6,339 bases of DNA from NCBI GenBank assembly GCA_022825185.1, contig JAJDYK010000127.1, positions 1-6,339 of the forward strand, given 5' to 3'. The position numbers and the translations under genes were made by a program. The stretch's first letter is position 1. Each line of letters begins with the position of its first letter. The stretch is from Candidatus Latescibacterota bacterium. Lineage in GTDB: Bacteria; Latescibacterota; UBA2968; UBA8231. Shown here one piece after another: positions 1 through 6,339 of the stretch. Below the pieces are notes generated by a model that saw only the letters and a program-made list of their open reading frames with translations, was not told where the DNA came from and did not search any database.

Positions 1-2145
1 GTCCACGGCGAATGCGCCGATGTGTTCTCGGCCTTGGGTATGCACCCTTTAGACGAGGGATGCGTCGTGCGCGCGTTCTTGCCCGATGCGACGAGTGTGC
101 GGGTCGTCGAGCGGGATGGGCAAAACGCGAGCTTTCCAGCGACCAAAATCCATGCCGACGGGCTGTTCGAGGCGCAGATCACGGGCCGCTGCACACCTTT
201 TGCCTACCATCTAGAAGTAACAGACGCGCAAGGCGAGGTCCGCTGCTGCCGCGACCCGTACTCGTTCTGGCCACAGTTCGCGCCGCAAGACCAATACCTC
301 TTCAACGAAGGAACGCTCTACCGCGCCTACGAGATGCTGGGGGCGCATCCGCGCTGCATCGACGGGACCGACGGCACGTATTTCGCAGTGTGGGCACCGA
401 GTGCCCGCCGAGTCAGCGTGGTCGGCGACTTCAACGGCTGGGACGGCCGGCGGCACTGCATGCGCTCGCTGGGCGCGTCTGGCGTCTGGGAACTGTTCAT
501 CCCGGAGGTGGGCGCGGGCGCGCTCTACAAGTACGAAATCCTCAGTCGCAACGGTGACGTCCTGCTCAAAAGCGATCCCTTTGCCTTTGCAACCGAGCCG
601 CCGCCCCACACCGCTTCCGCAATCTGCCAGAGCGATGCGTTCGCCTGGAGCGATGACGCGTGGATGGCCGCGCGACGGGAACGCAACTGGGTGGAAGCTC
701 CCCTCGCTATCTACGAGGTACATCTCGGCTCCTGGCGTCGCAACGGCGATGCCTATCTCGACTATCGCACGTTGGCTCACCAATTGGTTCCCCACGTGGC
801 CGAACTGGGCTTTACCCATATCGAGCTAATGCCAATAGCCGAGCATCCCTTCGACGGCTCGTGGGGCTATCAAGGAACCGGGTATTTCGCCCCGAGCGCG
901 CGCTTTGGCACTCCCGAGGATTTCGCCTATTTCATCGACTACTGCCATCGCCACGAGATCGGCGTGATTCTCGACTGGGTGCCCGCGCACTTTCCCAGCG
1001 ACGCCCACGGCTTGGCCCAGTTCGACGGCACCAGCCTCTACGAGCACCGCGACCCGCGCCAAGGACAGCATCCCGATTGGCAAACCTGCATATTCAACTA
1101 TGGCCGCGCCGAAGTCCGCTCCTTTCTCATTTCCAACGCCCTGTTTTGGCTCGAACGCTTTCACCTCGACGGCCTGCGGGTCGATGCCGTGGCCTCCATG
1201 CTCTACCTCGACTACTCGCGCTTAGAAGGGGAATGGGTGCCCAACGCCTATGGCGGGCGCGAAAACCTCGAAGCCATCGACTTCCTCAAACAGCTCAATA
1301 CGACTATCGGCGAACACTATCCCGGCGCCTTGATGATCGCCGAGGAATCGACTGCTTGGCCGGATGTTTCCCGACCTACCGACACTGGCGGCCTCGGCTT
1401 TGGCTTCAAGTGGAACATGGGCTGGATGAACGATGTGCTGCGCTACATGCAGCGCGACCCCATCCACCGCCGCCACCACCAAGCCGACCTGACCTTCGGC
1501 ATGCTCTACGCCTATGCCGAAAACTTCGTGTTGCCGCTGTCGCACGACGAGGTGGTACACGGCAAGCGCTCGCTGTTGAGCAAGATGCCCGGCGACGCCT
1601 GGCAGCAACTGGCCAACCTGCGCTTGCTCTACGGCTTTATGTACGGGCACCCAGGCAAAAAGCTGCTGTTTATGGGGGCCGAACTGGCGCAGTGGGAAGA
1701 ATGGGATCACCAAAGCGAACTGCACTGGCACCTGCTCGACGACGAGTCCCATCGTGGCGTCTATCGCTGGCTCTGCGATCTCAACCAGCTCTATCGCCGC
1801 TGCGCGGCCTTGCACCGCACCGATGCACACCCCGATGGTTTTGAGTGGATCGACTGCTCGGACTCTGCGCAGAGCATCGCGGCTTTTGCGCGCCGTGCCG
1901 AGGGCGAAAAGCCCCTGATCTTCGTCTGCAATTTTACCCCCGTCCCCCGCGAGAATTACCGGCTCGGATTGCCAGCCGCCGGACCGTACCGCGAGGTACT
2001 CAACAGCGATGCTGAAATCTACGGCGGCAGCGGCGTGGGGCACGGTGGCTGGGTGCAAACCGAAGAAGTCGCCTGCCACGGCCGGCCGCACTCGGCGCAG
2101 TTGCGTCTGCCGCCGCTGGGTGTGTTAGTTCTAGAGCCGAAGTAG
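1..2145 (+). CDS. glgB: 1,4-alpha-glucan branching enzyme GlgB (5' partial)
   Basis: GlgB transfers short alpha-1,4-glucan chains to 6-positions, making the alpha-1,6 branches of glycogen in the cytoplasm (GH13). The frame is open to the window edge. Its first codons ([15 protein letters not shown]) match the start of E. coli-type GlgB (GHFADPFSVLGMH, from memory), so about 13 residues are probably missing and the in-frame GTG at 22 is not the start. Counting codons from base 1: N-terminal domain to about 105; CBM48 about 110-200 ([15 protein letters not shown]); GH13 barrel from about 233 ([11 protein letters not shown]); C-terminal beta domain to 714. Region I DWVPAHF carries D325 and H330, with Ala where E. 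coli has Gly. Nucleophile D395 is in LRVDAVASM (codon 1183), acid/base E448 in AEEST (1342), stabiliser D516 in LSHDEVVHG (1546). Spacings of 53 and 68 residues equal those of E. coli D405/E458/D526. It ends in TAG. No other glg gene is in view. Confidence 0.97.
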   Translation, partial: VHGECADVFSALGMHPLDEGCVVRAFLPDATSVRVVERDGQNASFPATKIHADGLFEAQITGRCTPFAYHLEVTDAQGEVRCCRDPYSFWPQFAPQDQYLFNEGTLYRAYEMLGAHPRCIDGTDGTYFAVWAPSARRVSVVGDFNGWDGRRHCMRSLGASGVWELFIPEVGAGALYKYEILSRNGDVLLKSDPFAFATEPPPHTASAICQSDAFAWSDDAWMAARRERNWVEAPLAIYEVHLGSWRRNGDAYLDYRTLAHQLVPHVAELGFTHIELMPIAEHPFDGSWGYQGTGYFAPSARFGTPEDFAYFIDYCHRHEIGVILDWVPAHFPSDAHGLAQFDGTSLYEHRDPRQGQHPDWQTCIFNYGRAEVRSFLISNALFWLERFHLDGLRVDAVASMLYLDYSRLEGEWVPNAYGGRENLEAIDFLKQLNTTIGEHYPGALMIAEESTAWPDVSRPTDTGGLGFGFKWNMGWMNDVLRYMQRDPIHRRHHQADLTFGMLYAYAENFVLPLSHDEVVHGKRSLLSKMPGDAWQQLANLRLLYGFMYGHPGKKLLFMGAELAQWEEWDHQSELHWHLLDDESHRGVYRWLCDLNQLYRRCAALHRTDAHPDGFEWIDCSDSAQSIAAFARRAEGEKPLIFVCNFTPVPRENYRLGLPAAGPYREVLNSDAEIYGGSGVGHGGWVQTEEVACHGRPHSAQLRLPPLGVLVLEPK

Positions 2146-2189
2146 AGCGATGCCAATTTGCCATGCTTGCCAAACGCGCCCAATGCCGG

Positions 2190-2204
2190 AGTTCGACTAG
2201 AACT
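2190..2204 (+). other. Small hairpin just upstream of the permease ATG
   Basis: AGTTC, a five-base loop (GACTA) and GAACT form a perfect 5-bp stem ending seven bases before the ATG at 2212. No T tract follows, so it is not an intrinsic terminator. It sits where a Shine-Dalgarno would be expected and none is seen. A 5-bp stem is readily found by chance, so any effect on initiation is speculation. Confidence 0.2.
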
Positions 2205-2211
2205 ACCCCAG

Positions 2212-3060
2212 ATGCTTGAGATACTTTCACACGTCGCCAGCGAACTGCAACGGCTCGGCAAACAGCGTCTCGCGCTGATCGGCGGCGGGGTCTTGGCGAG
2301 TGCGTGTCTAGTCGCGCTGCTGGCACCGCTGTTGGCCCCGTACGATCCACTGGCGCAAAACCTCTACGCGCGCTTGCAGCCACCATCGACGAGCCACTGG
2401 CTGGGAACGGACGACTTTGGCCGCGACATCTTCAGCCGCATCGTGTACGGCGCTCGCATCTCGTTGCGGATCGGACTAGTCGCCATCGCGCTAGCCGCTT
2501 CCGCCGGCACCTTGCTCGGCCTCGTAGCCGGGTATCGCGGCGGGACCGCCGACATGCTCATCATGCGGCTGATGGACCTGATGCTGGCTTTCCCCAGCAT
2601 CCTCTTGGCCATTGCCATCGTCGCCGTCATCGGGCCAAGCATCGACAATACCATTCTCGCCGTCAGCATCGTGTTGGTGCCGCAATTTGCCCGCCTCATG
2701 CGCTCCTCGGTGCTAACCGTGCGCGAGGCCACCTACGTCGAAGCCGCGCGCGCGTTGGGGGCGAGCGAATCGCGGCTGCTGTTCTACAGCATCTTGCCCA
2801 ACTGCACGGTTCCGCTCATCGTGCAAGCCACGCTCAGCTTGGGCACGGCCATCCTCGACGCGGCCGGGTTGAGCTTTTTGGGCCTGGGAGCCCAGCCGCC
2901 GACTCCCGAGTGGGGAGCTATGCTATCCGGCGGGCGCGAACTGCTCTTGCAAGCGCCGTGGGTCATGGCCTTTCCCGGACTGGCCATCTTCGTAGTCGTC
3001 CTCGCACTAAACCTCTTCGGCGACGGGCTTAGAGACGCCTTGGATCCAAAAATCACCTGA
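2212..3060 (+). CDS. ABC transporter permease subunit, OppC/DppC type (orphan)
   Basis: This is an inner-membrane permease subunit of the peptide/nickel (Opp/Dpp) class of ABC importers. Starting at the ATG at 2212 it has 282 residues. Visible parts: a first membrane segment at about 20-42 ending in LAPLLAPYDP (OppC N-terminal region); the family block HWLGTDDFGRDIFSR (62-76) followed by YGARISL; hydrophobic segments near 85-107, 123-141, 145-157, 201-225 and 250-268; an EAA coupling loop EAARALGASESRLLFYSILPN-like at 177-197; LSFLGLGAQPPTPEWGAML-like (220-238); and a GDGLRDALDP C-terminus. An in-frame TTG at 2158 would add 18 polar, non-family-like residues, so 2212 is preferred, although no clear Shine-Dalgarno precedes it. 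Such permeases normally pair with an OppB/DppB subunit, ATPases and a binding protein; none is present. It lies 66 bases after glgB and 16 before the TPR gene. The substrate cannot be inferred. Confidence 0.93.
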   Translation: MLEILSHVASELQRLGKQRLALIGGGVLASACLVALLAPLLAPYDPLAQNLYARLQPPSTSHWLGTDDFGRDIFSRIVYGARISLRIGLVAIALAASAGTLLGLVAGYRGGTADMLIMRLMDLMLAFPSILLAIAIVAVIGPSIDNTILAVSIVLVPQFARLMRSSVLTVREATYVEAARALGASESRLLFYSILPNCTVPLIVQATLSLGTAILDAAGLSFLGLGAQPPTPEWGAMLSGGRELLLQAPWVMAFPGLAIFVVVLALNLFGDGLRDALDPKIT

Positions 3061-3061
3061 T

Positions 3062-3067
3062 GGGGAG
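3062..3067 (+). promoter_or_regulatory. Shine-Dalgarno of the TPR lipoprotein gene
   Basis: GGGGAG lies directly after the permease stop and nine bases before the ATG at 3077. The in-frame TTG at 3068 touches this site and would add only MRT ahead of the signal peptide, so the motif decides for 3077. Confidence 0.75.
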
Positions 3068-3076
3068 TTGAGAACT

Positions 3077-4954
3077 ATGAAAAATACCCTCCCCCTGCTC
3101 TGCGCCCTCGCACTATCAGTGGGCGGCTGCGCGGGCCTGCGAGGCCATAAAGCGCCCGCCGAGCCGCCGGGGCCCGACCAAGCCATGCAGTACTTCGTCA
3201 AGGCCAAGGTCTTTGAAGCCCAACACAACTACCTCGGCGCAATAGTCGCCCTGCGCAACGCGGCCGACCTCGACCCGACCTCGCCCACCATCTACTCCCG
3301 CCTCGCTTACAATTACCAGCGCATTGACGACCCCCACATGGCCGTCCATTTTGCCCTCAAGGGCTTGGCATTGGACGGAAGTCAGGTGGGGTTGCGCCGT
3401 CTGCTGATTCGCATCTTGGAGAGCGAAGGCGAGCGCGAGAGTGCCATCGATCACATTGAAGAGTTGCTGCGCTACGAGCCAGACAATTGGCTGCTCTACC
3501 GCCACTTGGCCTACCTCTACTTTGAAACGGGCCAACCCGAGCGCGTCGCTCCGCTCTTCAAGGAGATACTCGTCCAAGAGCGCGTACCACCGGGGGTCAA
3601 GGTAGATATAGCCGGTGTTTTTTCGCGCATCAACCAGCAAAAAGAGGCCGAGCGCATCTATCGCCGCGTCCTCGCAGCCGACCCTATGGTCGAGGACGCT
3701 TGGCTGGGGCTGGCTGAACTCAAGCTGGCGCAGGGATACCGCCACGAGGCCATTGCCATCTACCGCGAGGCCGCCGGCCACCTGCCCGACAGCAGCATCC
3801 CCTACCACTTGGCGCGGCTGATGGTCACCGAGCACGACCTAGAGGACATCCTCGCCGAAGAGGGTGCCGAAGTGCTCTACCACTTGGGAGTAGCCCTGTC
3901 CGAGGCCGGCGAGTACGATCAAGCGACGTTGATCTTTAAGCGCATCATCGAGATGCAGCCCCAAACGGTTGAACAGTGGACCGACCTAGCGCGCTACTAC
4001 ATCTACTTGGAGGACTACGACTCGGCCACCGCCGCCCTCAGCCAAGCGGCCGAGGCCATGCCCGACAGCAGCGAGATCTACCTGTACTGGGGGACGGCCC
4101 TCGAAAGCACCGAGCGCTACGACGAGGCCATCGCCGTGTACCAGCGCGGCCTTGAGCGCCTGCCCGACGCGGTTGATCTGTATCTGTACTGGGGACTCGC
4201 GCTCGAGCAACAAGACGCTTGGGCAGAGGCCATTGACGTCTATCGCCAAGCACTCGCTGTATCCCCAGGCCACGCCGCACTGCACGTGCGGTGGGGCATC
4301 AGCCTCGGGCGGCAGGGGCAGTGGGAAGACGCACTGGCCCAATACGAAACAGCGGCCTCACTCGACCCTGCGTATAGCCCGACCTTTCTGCACTGGGGCA
4401 TCGCGCTCGAGGAACTAGAGCACTGGGAAGCGGCCCTTGAGAAGCTGAATCAGGCCGTGGCCCTCGCCAACGACAAGAGCCGCGTGCTCTTTTACCTCGG
4501 TGCCTGCTACGAACAGGCCTCGCGCAAACTGGGCCGCGACGAGTACTTCGACCGCGCCGTAGAGACCTTTCAAAGCCTGTTGGAGATCGAGCCAAACGAT
4601 GCGTACGCGCTCAACTACCTCGGCTACATGTACGCGGACAAGGGCGTGCGGCTGACAGAAGCAGTCGCGCTCTTGGAGAAGGCGATCGCGCTCGAACCGG
4701 ACAACAGCGCGTTCCTCGACAGCATCGGCTGGGCCTATTTCCGCCTCGGCGAGCTAGCGCAGGCCGAACAATACCTGCAACAAGCCTTGGAGCAGATGGA
4801 CCAGGGCGATCCCGAGGAGCAGGCCGTGATCTTCGACCACGCCGGCGACATTGCCAACGCTCTCGGTAAAATGGACGAGGCGCGCGTGCATTGGCAGAAA
4901 GTGCTAGAACTCGCGCCGGACAACGAAGAAGTCCAGCGCAAGCTGCTGCCATGA
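3077..4954 (+). CDS. TPR-repeat lipoprotein (16 TPRs), partner of the LolB-like gene
   Basis: The 625-residue product begins with a lipoprotein signal peptide (MKNTLPLLCALALSVGGC; lipobox VGGC, lipidated Cys18). Ala follows the Cys rather than Asp, consistent with outer-membrane sorting. The rest tiles almost completely into tetratricopeptide repeats, helical protein-binding scaffolds: TPR1-6 at 36-239 and TPR7-12 at 264-467, each exactly 34 residues; TPR13 at 468-508 with a seven-residue insertion; TPR14-16 at 509-616; then a nine-residue tail. A 24-residue non-canonical linker (240-263) separates the two regular blocks. The C-terminal stretch (NYLGYMYADKGVRLTEA, then LDSIGWAYFRLG) resembles the TPR protein encoded beside lolB in Pseudomonas (PA4667-type; from memory). 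The stop overlaps the next gene's ATG, so the two are probably translationally coupled. It is probably periplasm-facing. Partner and exact role are unknown; the family assignment beyond TPR is inference. Confidence 0.93.
   Translation: MKNTLPLLCALALSVGGCAGLRGHKAPAEPPGPDQAMQYFVKAKVFEAQHNYLGAIVALRNAADLDPTSPTIYSRLAYNYQRIDDPHMAVHFALKGLALDGSQVGLRRLLIRILESEGERESAIDHIEELLRYEPDNWLLYRHLAYLYFETGQPERVAPLFKEILVQERVPPGVKVDIAGVFSRINQQKEAERIYRRVLAADPMVEDAWLGLAELKLAQGYRHEAIAIYREAAGHLPDSSIPYHLARLMVTEHDLEDILAEEGAEVLYHLGVALSEAGEYDQATLIFKRIIEMQPQTVEQWTDLARYYIYLEDYDSATAALSQAAEAMPDSSEIYLYWGTALESTERYDEAIAVYQRGLERLPDAVDLYLYWGLALEQQDAWAEAIDVYRQALAVSPGHAALHVRWGISLGRQGQWEDALAQYETAASLDPAYSPTFLHWGIALEELEHWEAALEKLNQAVALANDKSRVLFYLGACYEQASRKLGRDEYFDRAVETFQSLLEIEPNDAYALNYLGYMYADKGVRLTEAVALLEKAIALEPDNSAFLDSIGWAYFRLGELAQAEQYLQQALEQMDQGDPEEQAVIFDHAGDIANALGKMDEARVHWQKVLELAPDNEEVQRKLLP
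4070..4477 (+). repeat. Four consecutive TPR units with a Trp-Gly signature
   Basis: Four adjacent 34-codon units (4070-4171, 4172-4273, 4274-4375, 4376-4477; residues 332-467 of the lipoprotein) each carry Trp-Gly at TPR positions 7-8 (YLYWG, YLYWG, HVRWG, FLHWG), where the consensus is Leu-Gly. The last three also have Trp at position 17. No other unit in the protein has the Trp7-Gly8 pair, so these four look like a subset related by internal duplication. Confidence 0.8.
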
Positions 4955-5712
4955 CGCATACCTCGCGCTCGGGGCACCCCCGAAATTTCCAGACAGCTTA
5001 CAAATGGCTTGCCCTCTGCGCCCTCGCGCTAGCTTGCGCCCCGCCGCCAGTGGTGCGGGAAGGCTGGGATGCGACTCAAGGTCCGGCTGCCCTGCTTGCT
5101 GCTTCGACGTCCCTCGCCCAGTTCAAGGACCTAACGGCGGAAGCAGCCATTGAACTGCGGCGCGGCGAGCTGCGCGATCGGGGAACGGCCCTCGTGCAGC
5201 TAGTCAATCCAGATCTCTTCCGCGTCGAAGTGCGCGGCCCTTTCTTTACGCACATCTTTACCGCGCTGCTCGAAGGTGATAGCCTGACCGTGTACGGCCG
5301 GGGCATGGACCAGCCCTTAAAAGGATCAGTGCATGGCCGACTGCTAACCACGTTGACCGGGCTAGATTTGGGGTCCTGCGACCTGCGCTACGCTTTGCTC
5401 GGCCTCGTCGAGCCGGGTTCCATCGTCGAGCCAGTTGAGTATCCGCATGCCGACCACGCGGTGGTTGCGCTCGCGGGCGGGCGGCAGGCGTGGCTGGATC
5501 TGCGTCGCGGTCTGGTGTTGCGCGAGAGCATCCCCCTACCCGAGGGCGAAGTCCTGCTCCGCGAGCTAAAAGAATACCGCCGACAGGATGCGCTGTACCT
5601 ACCACGCCGAGTGGAAATACGTCAGCGCGATATCCTGCTGGCGTTGTCCTATAAAAACTACGCTTTCAACCGCGGCTTGGACGCCGAACAGTTGCGACGG
5701 GGTATGCCTTAA
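4951..5712 (+). CDS. LolB/DUF4292-like outer-membrane lipoprotein
   Basis: The start is the ATG overlapping the upstream TGA as ATGA, giving 253 residues. An in-frame extension to 4891 lies inside the TPR gene and adds non-signal residues, so it is rejected. No clear Shine-Dalgarno precedes the ATG, which suits translational coupling. A positively charged N-region and hydrophobic core (WLALCALALAC) lead to a probable lipobox with Cys29; Ala at -3 is less usual than Leu. The mature part looks like a LolA/LolB-fold beta protein: FKDLTAEAAIELRRGE (58-73), VQLVNPDLFRVEVRGPFF (82-99), then a LLEGDSLTVYGRG turn (106-118), and beta-rich segments to the end. This 'lipoprotein pushes through a substrate-free strand, then gene product/pressure motif RVEVRGP' pattern is what I know from LolB and DUF4292 proteins. 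LolB inserts lipoproteins into the outer membrane. Sequence identity is low, so true LolB activity is inference; a DUF4292 protein of unknown function is the main alternative. Confidence 0.75.
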   Translation: MTHTSRSGHPRNFQTAYKWLALCALALACAPPPVVREGWDATQGPAALLAASTSLAQFKDLTAEAAIELRRGELRDRGTALVQLVNPDLFRVEVRGPFFTHIFTALLEGDSLTVYGRGMDQPLKGSVHGRLLTTLTGLDLGSCDLRYALLGLVEPGSIVEPVEYPHADHAVVALAGGRQAWLDLRRGLVLRESIPLPEGEVLLRELKEYRRQDALYLPRRVEIRQRDILLALSYKNYAFNRGLDAEQLRRGMP

Positions 5713-5778
5713 AACGGGATGTGGTGACATAAGATAGAGGCGGCCTCCCCCTTAGCAGCCAAACGGAGCAAAAGACAA
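5713..5778 (+). other. Intergenic gap before the M6-like gene
   Basis: These 66 bases hold a GAGG-CGG-CCTC mini-hairpin (5737-5747) without a following T tract, so no convincing intrinsic terminator, and a TAAGAT (5730-5735) matching four of six bases of a sigma70-type -10 box but with no good -35 at 16-18 bases. Whether the next gene has its own promoter cannot be decided from sequence. Confidence 0.3.
5765..5768 (+). promoter_or_regulatory. Shine-Dalgarno of the M6-like gene
   Basis: GGAG lies ten bases upstream of the GTG at 5779. It supports that GTG as the start, together with the signal peptide that begins exactly there. Confidence 0.6.
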
Positions 5779-6339
5779 GTGAACCCTAGCTTGAGACATT
5801 TGCTGATCGCTTGCTGCATTGCCATCTGTGCATTCTCCACGCTCGGAGCCCAAGCATTTCTCTGCGACGGACACGCGACGGACGAGCCGCTGTCCGCCGC
5901 CAAAATCGCCAGCGATGTACGGCTGCCCGTGCTGCCCGCTAGCGGCTCAATCTACGTCCTAACAGTCTTCGCCCATTTCGCCGATGAAGAACCTACACCC
6001 GTGCCTGAGTGGGCTGACCAACTCTTTGACGCCGAGCGCGAGGGGAGCTTTGCCCACTTCTATCGCGCGATGTCCTTCGGTCAACTCGCGATCGCCGGCG
6101 AGGTACTGCCGCAAGGGTTGGCCGCCTCACAACCAGCATCCGCCTATTTGGCCGACGCCCCAAACCAGCGCGGTCGCTACGGAGATTTCGCACGAGAGAT
6201 CCTCGCCCAAGTCGATGCCCAAATCGACTTGGCGCGCTTTGACAACGACGGCCCCGACGGCGTTCCTAACTCCGGCGACGACGACGGCTGGGTCGATTAT
6301 ATCTTCATCAACATGCAGTCGGTGCCCAACGGCTTTTTG
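5779..6339 (+). CDS. Secreted M6 (immune inhibitor A-like) peptidase family protein, 3' partial
   Basis: A GTG start opens a frame that stays open to the window end (187 codons). Residues 1-26 form a Sec signal peptide (MNPSLRHLLIACCIAICAF, then LGAQA) with likely cleavage after Ala-Gln-Ala, so the product is exported. The mature part resembles the N-terminal portion of M6 metallopeptidases: a core strand YVLTVFAHFAD (59-69; families often have a F-x-D near here), FAHFYRAMSFGQLAIAGEV (91-109; compare the family's Y-Y-x-E-x-S-Y-G-x-L-x-I-x-G-x-V), then EILAQVDAQIDLARFDNDG (140-158) and an Asp-rich, calcium-loop-like DGVPNSGDDDGWVDYIFI (160-177). M6 enzymes are zinc endopeptidases with an HExxH motif; that part would lie beyond the edge, so activity cannot be confirmed. 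It is 66 bases after the LolB-like gene and may or may not be co-transcribed. The family call is by remembered motif pattern. Confidence 0.8.
   Translation, partial: MNPSLRHLLIACCIAICAFSTLGAQAFLCDGHATDEPLSAAKIASDVRLPVLPASGSIYVLTVFAHFADEEPTPVPEWADQLFDAEREGSFAHFYRAMSFGQLAIAGEVLPQGLAASQPASAYLADAPNQRGRYGDFAREILAQVDAQIDLARFDNDGPDGVPNSGDDDGWVDYIFINMQSVPNGFL

Noticed and set aside
1458..1483. CCR-rich triplet run in glgB
   Set aside because: It encodes a normal His/Arg-rich stretch at a position where GlgB proteins vary; it is not a true microsatellite.
660..1844. 394-codon open frame on the + strand inside glgB
   Set aside because: It overlaps an unmistakable glgB reading frame, its product is Arg/Pro/Leu-rich and low in complexity, and long shadow frames are expected in GC-rich genes.
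1222..2091. 289-codon open frame antisense to glgB
   Set aside because: It lies wholly opposite the conserved catalytic part of glgB and shows no recognisable domain; it is typical of GC-rich antisense shadows.
2158..2211. TTG start at 2158 for the permease, adding 18 residues
   Set aside because: The extra residues (MPCLPNAPNAGVRLELPQ) do not resemble the family N-terminus; the ATG at 2212 gives the usual short leader before the first membrane segment. It cannot be fully excluded, because neither start has a strong Shine-Dalgarno.
3116..3835. 239-codon open frame antisense to the TPR gene
   Set aside because: The sense strand is a perfectly tiled TPR array; the antisense product shows only reflections of the repeat.
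5730..5735. Possible -10 promoter box TAAGAT before the M6-like gene
   Set aside because: It matches only four of six bases and has no acceptable -35 element at the usual spacing; it is too weak to call.
5737..5747. Possible terminator hairpin after the LolB-like gene
   Set aside because: The stem is four base pairs and is followed by C-rich sequence, not a T tract.

Overview
The window reads as a chromosomal stretch of a GC-rich (roughly 60-65% by eye) diderm (Gram-negative-type) bacterium. Two consecutive lipoprotein genes, one LolB/DUF4292-like, imply an outer membrane. The tetranucleotide CTAG, strongly avoided in enteric bacteria, is not depleted across most of the window, which argues mildly against a gammaproteobacterium. 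No gene here names a genus; an uncultured or poorly sampled phylum is plausible, but that is inference.

Layout, all on the + strand. (1) 1-2145: glycogen branching enzyme GlgB, open at the left edge, with all three GH13 catalytic residues present. (2) 2212-3060: an OppC/DppC-type ABC permease subunit, with no OppB partner, ATPase or binding protein in the window. (3) 3077-4954: a lipoprotein of about 16 tetratricopeptide (TPR) repeats. (4) 4951-5712: a LolB/DUF4292-like lipoprotein whose ATG overlaps the TPR gene's stop (ATGA). (5) 5779-6339: the N-terminal part of a secreted protein resembling M6 (immune inhibitor A-like) metallopeptidases, running off the right edge. All gaps are short (66, 16, -4 and 66 bases). 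I saw no tRNA, rRNA, CRISPR array, insertion sequence or convincing intrinsic terminator.

Genes 2-4 are spaced like one transcription unit. The TPR-LolB-like pair resembles the pairing of a TPR protein gene with lolB known in some proteobacteria (for example next to Pseudomonas lolB), and points to an outer-membrane or lipoprotein role. The lone permease in front of it is the oddest element. GlgB belongs to glycogen synthesis and has no evident functional link to the rest. I do not see a clearly new system; the best leads are the orphan permease plus TPR/LolB-like module, the Trp-Gly subset of TPRs, and the truncated M6-like protein.
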